Shown here in pieces: positions 61,169 through 64,000 of a stretch of DNA of 64,000 nucleotides (positions are counted from its first letter, which is position 1; each line of letters begins with the position of its first letter). The notes beneath the pieces were generated by a model. It was not told where the DNA came from. It searched no databases and saw nothing but the letters and a program-made list of their open reading frames with translations. A program made the position numbers and the translations under genes. The DNA comes from WHSW01 sp963729075 (GTDB taxonomy: Bacteria; Actinomycetota; Thermoleophilia; Solirubrobacterales; 70-9). The stretch spans positions 1 to 64,000 of the forward strand of contig CAVSMU010000002.1 in NCBI GenBank assembly GCA_963729075.1, given 5' to 3'.

Positions 61169-62350
61169 ATGAGCAAGCCTGGACACATCGCCGGGCGGGT
61201 GGCGCTCGCCGTTTCGGCGCTCGCCGCACTGCTCGCGGCGCTGCCGCCCGCAACGGCCTCGGCCGGACCGGCTACCGCTTCCCGGCTGGCCACCACCGGG
61301 AACGACTCGGAGATCGTGAAGGCGGTTCCCATCGCAACCCAGCCGCATGTGAACGAGCGCGTCGCGATGTCCGTGGGCCCCGATCAGCTGGGCCAGATCG
61401 GGAGCGGGGATCGCCTGTGGGCAAGCGGTGAGGTCCAGGTCTCCACCACTTGCGTAGTGCCGGGTCCGCGCTGCATCGGACGTCGCTACGACTTCAATCC
61501 GTGGATCACCGCGCGGCTCGTGCTCGCGGCCGAGCCGAGCCCGACCGCGGCCGGGATCTCACTGTCGCAGGAGGTAACGGCCCACTGCAAGCAACGGCGC
61601 CCGAACCGAAACCACCACTGCACCCTCTCCCTGCCGAACCTCGAGACCCCCATCGTCGACGCCGCGGCGCTCCCCTGTCCGGCGAACGCCTGCTACGTCA
61701 ACCTGGTCGTCGGCGCGTGGGCGAAGAAGGCGAAGCGCGGTAACCGGGTGGTGCTCGGGGGCGACCTCCCGGATGGCGGGGTCGTTCAGGACAAGGGGCG
61801 ACTCAACGTCGTCGTCGACCCGTCCGCGGCGGCGCCGCCGACCGAATCGACGTCGACGGCCCCCGTCAACGCCTCGGTGCCGGTGACCGAGACCCAGAAG
61901 GAGACTCGCCGCGTCATCCACTCGGTGGAGATCGCCGAGGCGAAGCGGGGCGATGTGCTGGCTTTCGATACCTCGTTCTTGGCCAGCATCGAGCATCTGG
62001 CGTTCAATACGTTCATCGGCACTCGCGTCATCGTCGCCACCAGCCCGACCGCCACCAGATCGTCCGGCCTTGCCAAGCAGGTCGCACTGCTCGGCGGCGA
62101 GGCCACCGAGGGCAACGGGTTCAACTGCACGCAGGGCAGCAGTGGCTACCCGTCGCCGTGCACGGTCATAAAGGCGGGTGCCACCCAGATCGTCAGCGAT
62201 GCCGTCGACAACCGTGGCCGGCCCGTTCCGCTCTACGTCAACGTCGTCTCGGCAGCGGCGCCGAAGCTGTCGGTGGACGTTACGCCCGCGGACGTCTTCA
62301 ACGTGAGCCCGTTGACCGGCCTCAGGGTCCTGCGGTTCCCGTCCGGCTAG
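61169..62350 (+). CDS. Secreted Cys-rich hypothetical protein (paralogue A)
   Basis: 393 residues with signal peptide VALAVSALAALLAALPPATA. A double beta domain holds paired Cys motifs shared with the next gene: TTCVVPGPRCIGRRYDFNP, HCKQRRPNRNHHCTLSLP, LPCPANACYVNLVVGAW, GFNCTQGSSGYPSPCT and RGRPVPLYVNVVS. The ten or so cysteines are probably disulfide-bonded outside the cell. The HC..RRPNRNHHC block is a striking His/Arg cluster that could bind metal or polyanion. I recognise no function. Confidence 0.72.
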   Translation: MSKPGHIAGRVALAVSALAALLAALPPATASAGPATASRLATTGNDSEIVKAVPIATQPHVNERVAMSVGPDQLGQIGSGDRLWASGEVQVSTTCVVPGPRCIGRRYDFNPWITARLVLAAEPSPTAAGISLSQEVTAHCKQRRPNRNHHCTLSLPNLETPIVDAAALPCPANACYVNLVVGAWAKKAKRGNRVVLGGDLPDGGVVQDKGRLNVVVDPSAAAPPTESTSTAPVNASVPVTETQKETRRVIHSVEIAEAKRGDVLAFDTSFLASIEHLAFNTFIGTRVIVATSPTATRSSGLAKQVALLGGEATEGNGFNCTQGSSGYPSPCTVIKAGATQIVSDAVDNRGRPVPLYVNVVSAAAPKLSVDVTPADVFNVSPLTGLRVLRFPSG

Positions 62351-62359
62351 CGCACCGTC

Positions 62360-63553
62360 GTGGCGAGTCGGGCTAGGCTGACGCGGCAGGGGCTCCTCGC
62401 GGCCGGGGTCGCATCGTGTGCGGTTGCATCCGCATCCCTGCTGCAGCCCGAGCAGCCGCTGGCCAGCCGCGGTGAGCCTGCGCAGACGGTCTTCGCCAAG
62501 ACGACGGGCGGCGGCTCGGAGCGGATCGATGTGCTGCCCATATCGCGGAGACCCGAGCAGGAGCCACGGGTCGTGATGTCACTGGGGCCCTCGGACCTTC
62601 CGGCGCTGGAGCCCGGGGACATGCTCGAGGCGCTGGCCGAGGTGCAGGTCACGACGACGTGCGTGGATCGCACCGAGCGCTGCATCGGCCGGCCCTATTC
62701 GTTCAGCCCGTACGCCTCCGCGAAGCTGGTCGTTGCGGCGGGCAAGGGCGTCACCGGGGGCCGTGGTGCCGTGAGCCTCGCCCGACCCAAGTCGGTCCAT
62801 TGCGGTCAGCGGCGGCCGCACCGCAACCACCATTGCGTTCTGACGTTCGAGCATGCCCGCAAGCGGGTTGTCAACCCGACGACGCTTCCGTGCCCGGCGG
62901 ACGGCTGCTTCGTGAATCTCGTCGTCTCCGCCTACAACCCCGAGGCCGTGCCTGGAAACGTCATGGTCATCGGCGCCGACCGACCCGACGGCTCCATCCT
63001 GCAGGACAAGGGCCGACTGAGCGTCGTGCTGAGCAAGCAGGACTCGGCGGCACCGCAGCATCAGCGCACCTCGCGCCGCGTTCACGGCCGGGTGCCGGTC
63101 ACGCGCGGTGACGACTGGACGTCGGTCTACTCGGTCAAGTTCTCCAACCTCCGCCGGGGCGACATCCTGGTCGCCGTCGCCAAGCAGCGAACGAGCATCT
63201 CGCCGGTGCCATACAACGTGTTCGTCGGCACTCGGATCATCCTGGCCGGTCGGCGCGACGCGGCCCGCGCGAACCGCCTGAGCGGGCGTGTGAGCTCGCT
63301 CAGCGGTCAATTCACCGAGGGCAACGGCTTCAACTGCACCCACGGACGGAGCGCCTACCGAACGCCGTGTATCTCGCGCAAGGCCGGCCTGATCGAGATC
63401 CGCCGGCCCCCTAGGCGGCGCGGTCGTCCCGTGCCCATGTTCGTGAACGTCGTCAGCCACCTGCGGCCGAAGCTCGCGGCGCCCGGGGCGGGCGACTACG
63501 CCCGCGTGCTGTCCCGCGGCGCGCTCGAGGTGAGGAGGTACAGGACCGGCTAG
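62360..63553 (+). CDS. Secreted Cys-rich hypothetical protein (paralogue B)
   Basis: 397 residues with a signal-like start (RQGLLAAGVASCAVASASLL). It repeats the motifs of paralogue A in the same order: TTCVDRTERCIGRPYSFSP, HCGQRRPHRNHHCVLTFE, LPCPADGCFVNLVVSAY, DGSILQDKGRLSVVL, EGNGFNCTHGRSAYRTPC and RGRPVPMFVNVVS. It begins at GTG 62360, 9 nt after paralogue A, so the two form an operon born of tandem duplication. All shared cysteines are kept, which argues that they matter. Confidence 0.72.
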   Translation: MASRARLTRQGLLAAGVASCAVASASLLQPEQPLASRGEPAQTVFAKTTGGGSERIDVLPISRRPEQEPRVVMSLGPSDLPALEPGDMLEALAEVQVTTTCVDRTERCIGRPYSFSPYASAKLVVAAGKGVTGGRGAVSLARPKSVHCGQRRPHRNHHCVLTFEHARKRVVNPTTLPCPADGCFVNLVVSAYNPEAVPGNVMVIGADRPDGSILQDKGRLSVVLSKQDSAAPQHQRTSRRVHGRVPVTRGDDWTSVYSVKFSNLRRGDILVAVAKQRTSISPVPYNVFVGTRIILAGRRDAARANRLSGRVSSLSGQFTEGNGFNCTHGRSAYRTPCISRKAGLIEIRRPPRRRGRPVPMFVNVVSHLRPKLAAPGAGDYARVLSRGALEVRRYRTG

Positions 63554-64000
63554 GCGGGCGCGAACTGGCCGTGGAAGCCGAACGGGATGTGGCGCGGGAC
63601 CTCGGCGCGCGCCAGTTCGTCGAGGGTGGCGGCGTCGAGGACGAGCAGGAACGACGATCCGCTGTCCCCGTCGAGGACCACCGAGAGCAGCGCCCCGGCA
63701 TCCTCAGCCTCGGCGCCGGGCTCGGCCACGAACACCGGCTCGCCCGGATAGCAGCCGTCGCTCGCCCACGCCGTCGTCGTCCGCTCGGCGACGTCGCCCT
63801 TGACGATCCGATCGAACCATCCCGAGTCGCCGATTCCGGCGCCCCACGCGTACCGGTATGGGCGCTCGTTGCAGCGGCCGTAGTTGATCCGCGGCAGGTC
63901 GAAGCCCTCGTCCAGCAGCCGCTCGCCGGCGACGGTGCCCGAATCGATGGAGAGACGGCAGCGGCGGATCTCGGGACGGGGCACCTGTTTGCCGGCCCGC
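63550..64000 (-). CDS. Carotenoid oxygenase family protein (C-terminal part; continues past the window)
   Basis: About 150 C-terminal residues of a carotenoid-cleavage dioxygenase-type protein. LPRINYGRCNERPYRYAWGA, then EPVFVAEPGAEAEDAGALLS, VVLDGDSGSSFLLVLDAATL and ELARAEVPRHIPFGFHGQFA match the last blades of the seven-bladed propeller, including the terminal PFGFHGQF His that binds the active-site iron. The frame is open to the window edge, so the start lies outside. It converges with paralogue B by 4 bp. Substrate class (carotenoid, apocarotenoid or stilbene) is unknown. Confidence 0.88.
   Translation of the reverse strand, partial: RAGKQVPRPEIRRCRLSIDSGTVAGERLLDEGFDLPRINYGRCNERPYRYAWGAGIGDSGWFDRIVKGDVAERTTTAWASDGCYPGEPVFVAEPGAEAEDAGALLSVVLDGDSGSSFLLVLDAATLDELARAEVPRHIPFGFHGQFAPA

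Overview
The window is 64 kb of very GC-rich chromosomal DNA with densely packed genes on both strands. The gene set points to an actinobacterium, most likely of the Thermoleophilia/Solirubrobacterales type. It has an HspR-controlled dnaK-grpE-dnaJ operon, an inositol-phosphate synthase beside a CDP-alcohol phosphatidyltransferase, a class III alcohol dehydrogenase paired with an MBL hydrolase as in mycothiol-dependent formaldehyde removal, an F420-type LLM oxidoreductase, Tat-exported ferritin-like proteins and many lineage-type secreted proteins. The taxonomic call is inference. There are no phage, transposase or CRISPR features.

Layout. 0-4.1 kb: FAH-family hydrolase, a GT-C-like membrane protein, a 69-aa protein and a cyclopropane-fatty-acid synthase. 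4.1-10.2 kb: tRNA-Val, an anchored protein with a 3' frameshift, ADH+MBL, nitronate monooxygenase and a secreted S15-type hydrolase. 10.2-13.9 kb: a redox cluster (cupredoxin, two ferritin-like proteins, catalase-like peroxidase) containing two covarying hairpins, then an SDR. 13.9-22.3 kb: lgt, a tyrosine phosphatase, a tRNA-Glu-like gene, a broken HTH gene, argF, a frameshifted EEP nuclease gene, a histone-like protein, an rRNA/tRNA uracil methyltransferase, an LLM oxidoreductase, a lipoprotein and the tail of a lost GH5 glycosidase. 22.3-29.1 kb: small proteins, a UDG, a GT4-PHP fusion, an anchored secreted protein, an anti-sigma/ECF-sigma pair and a probable target gene with a matching promoter. 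29.2-34.1 kb: a phosphatidylinositol module (ino1, PIP-synthase-like, PAP2/Aur1-like), alpha/beta hydrolase, EndoIII-like protein and cytochrome c. 34.2-42.3 kb: dnaK-grpE-dnaJ-hspR, a beta-lactamase-like serine hydrolase, a small membrane protein and clpB. 42.3-61.1 kb: purine synthesis (purD, purE, purB, purC, purS, purQ, purL) interleaved with three GT4 paralogues, five sulfotransferase genes and a P450. 61.1-64 kb: two paralogous Cys-rich secreted proteins and the C-terminal part of a carotenoid oxygenase.

Three patterns cut across the window. (1) Many genes have a TANNNT -10 hexamer only 6-10 nt before the start codon, suggesting widespread leaderless transcription; this also suggests start choices, including a possible ATC start for the PIP-synthase-like gene. 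(2) The ECF anti-sigma/sigma operon and the secreted-protein gene at 27892-29061 share a GGAAT-N17-(C/G)GTC promoter. (3) dnaK and clpB share an AT-rich motif that differs from the classical HAIR box. Several genes are broken: 4318, ~17775, 15579-16305 and 21714-22259.
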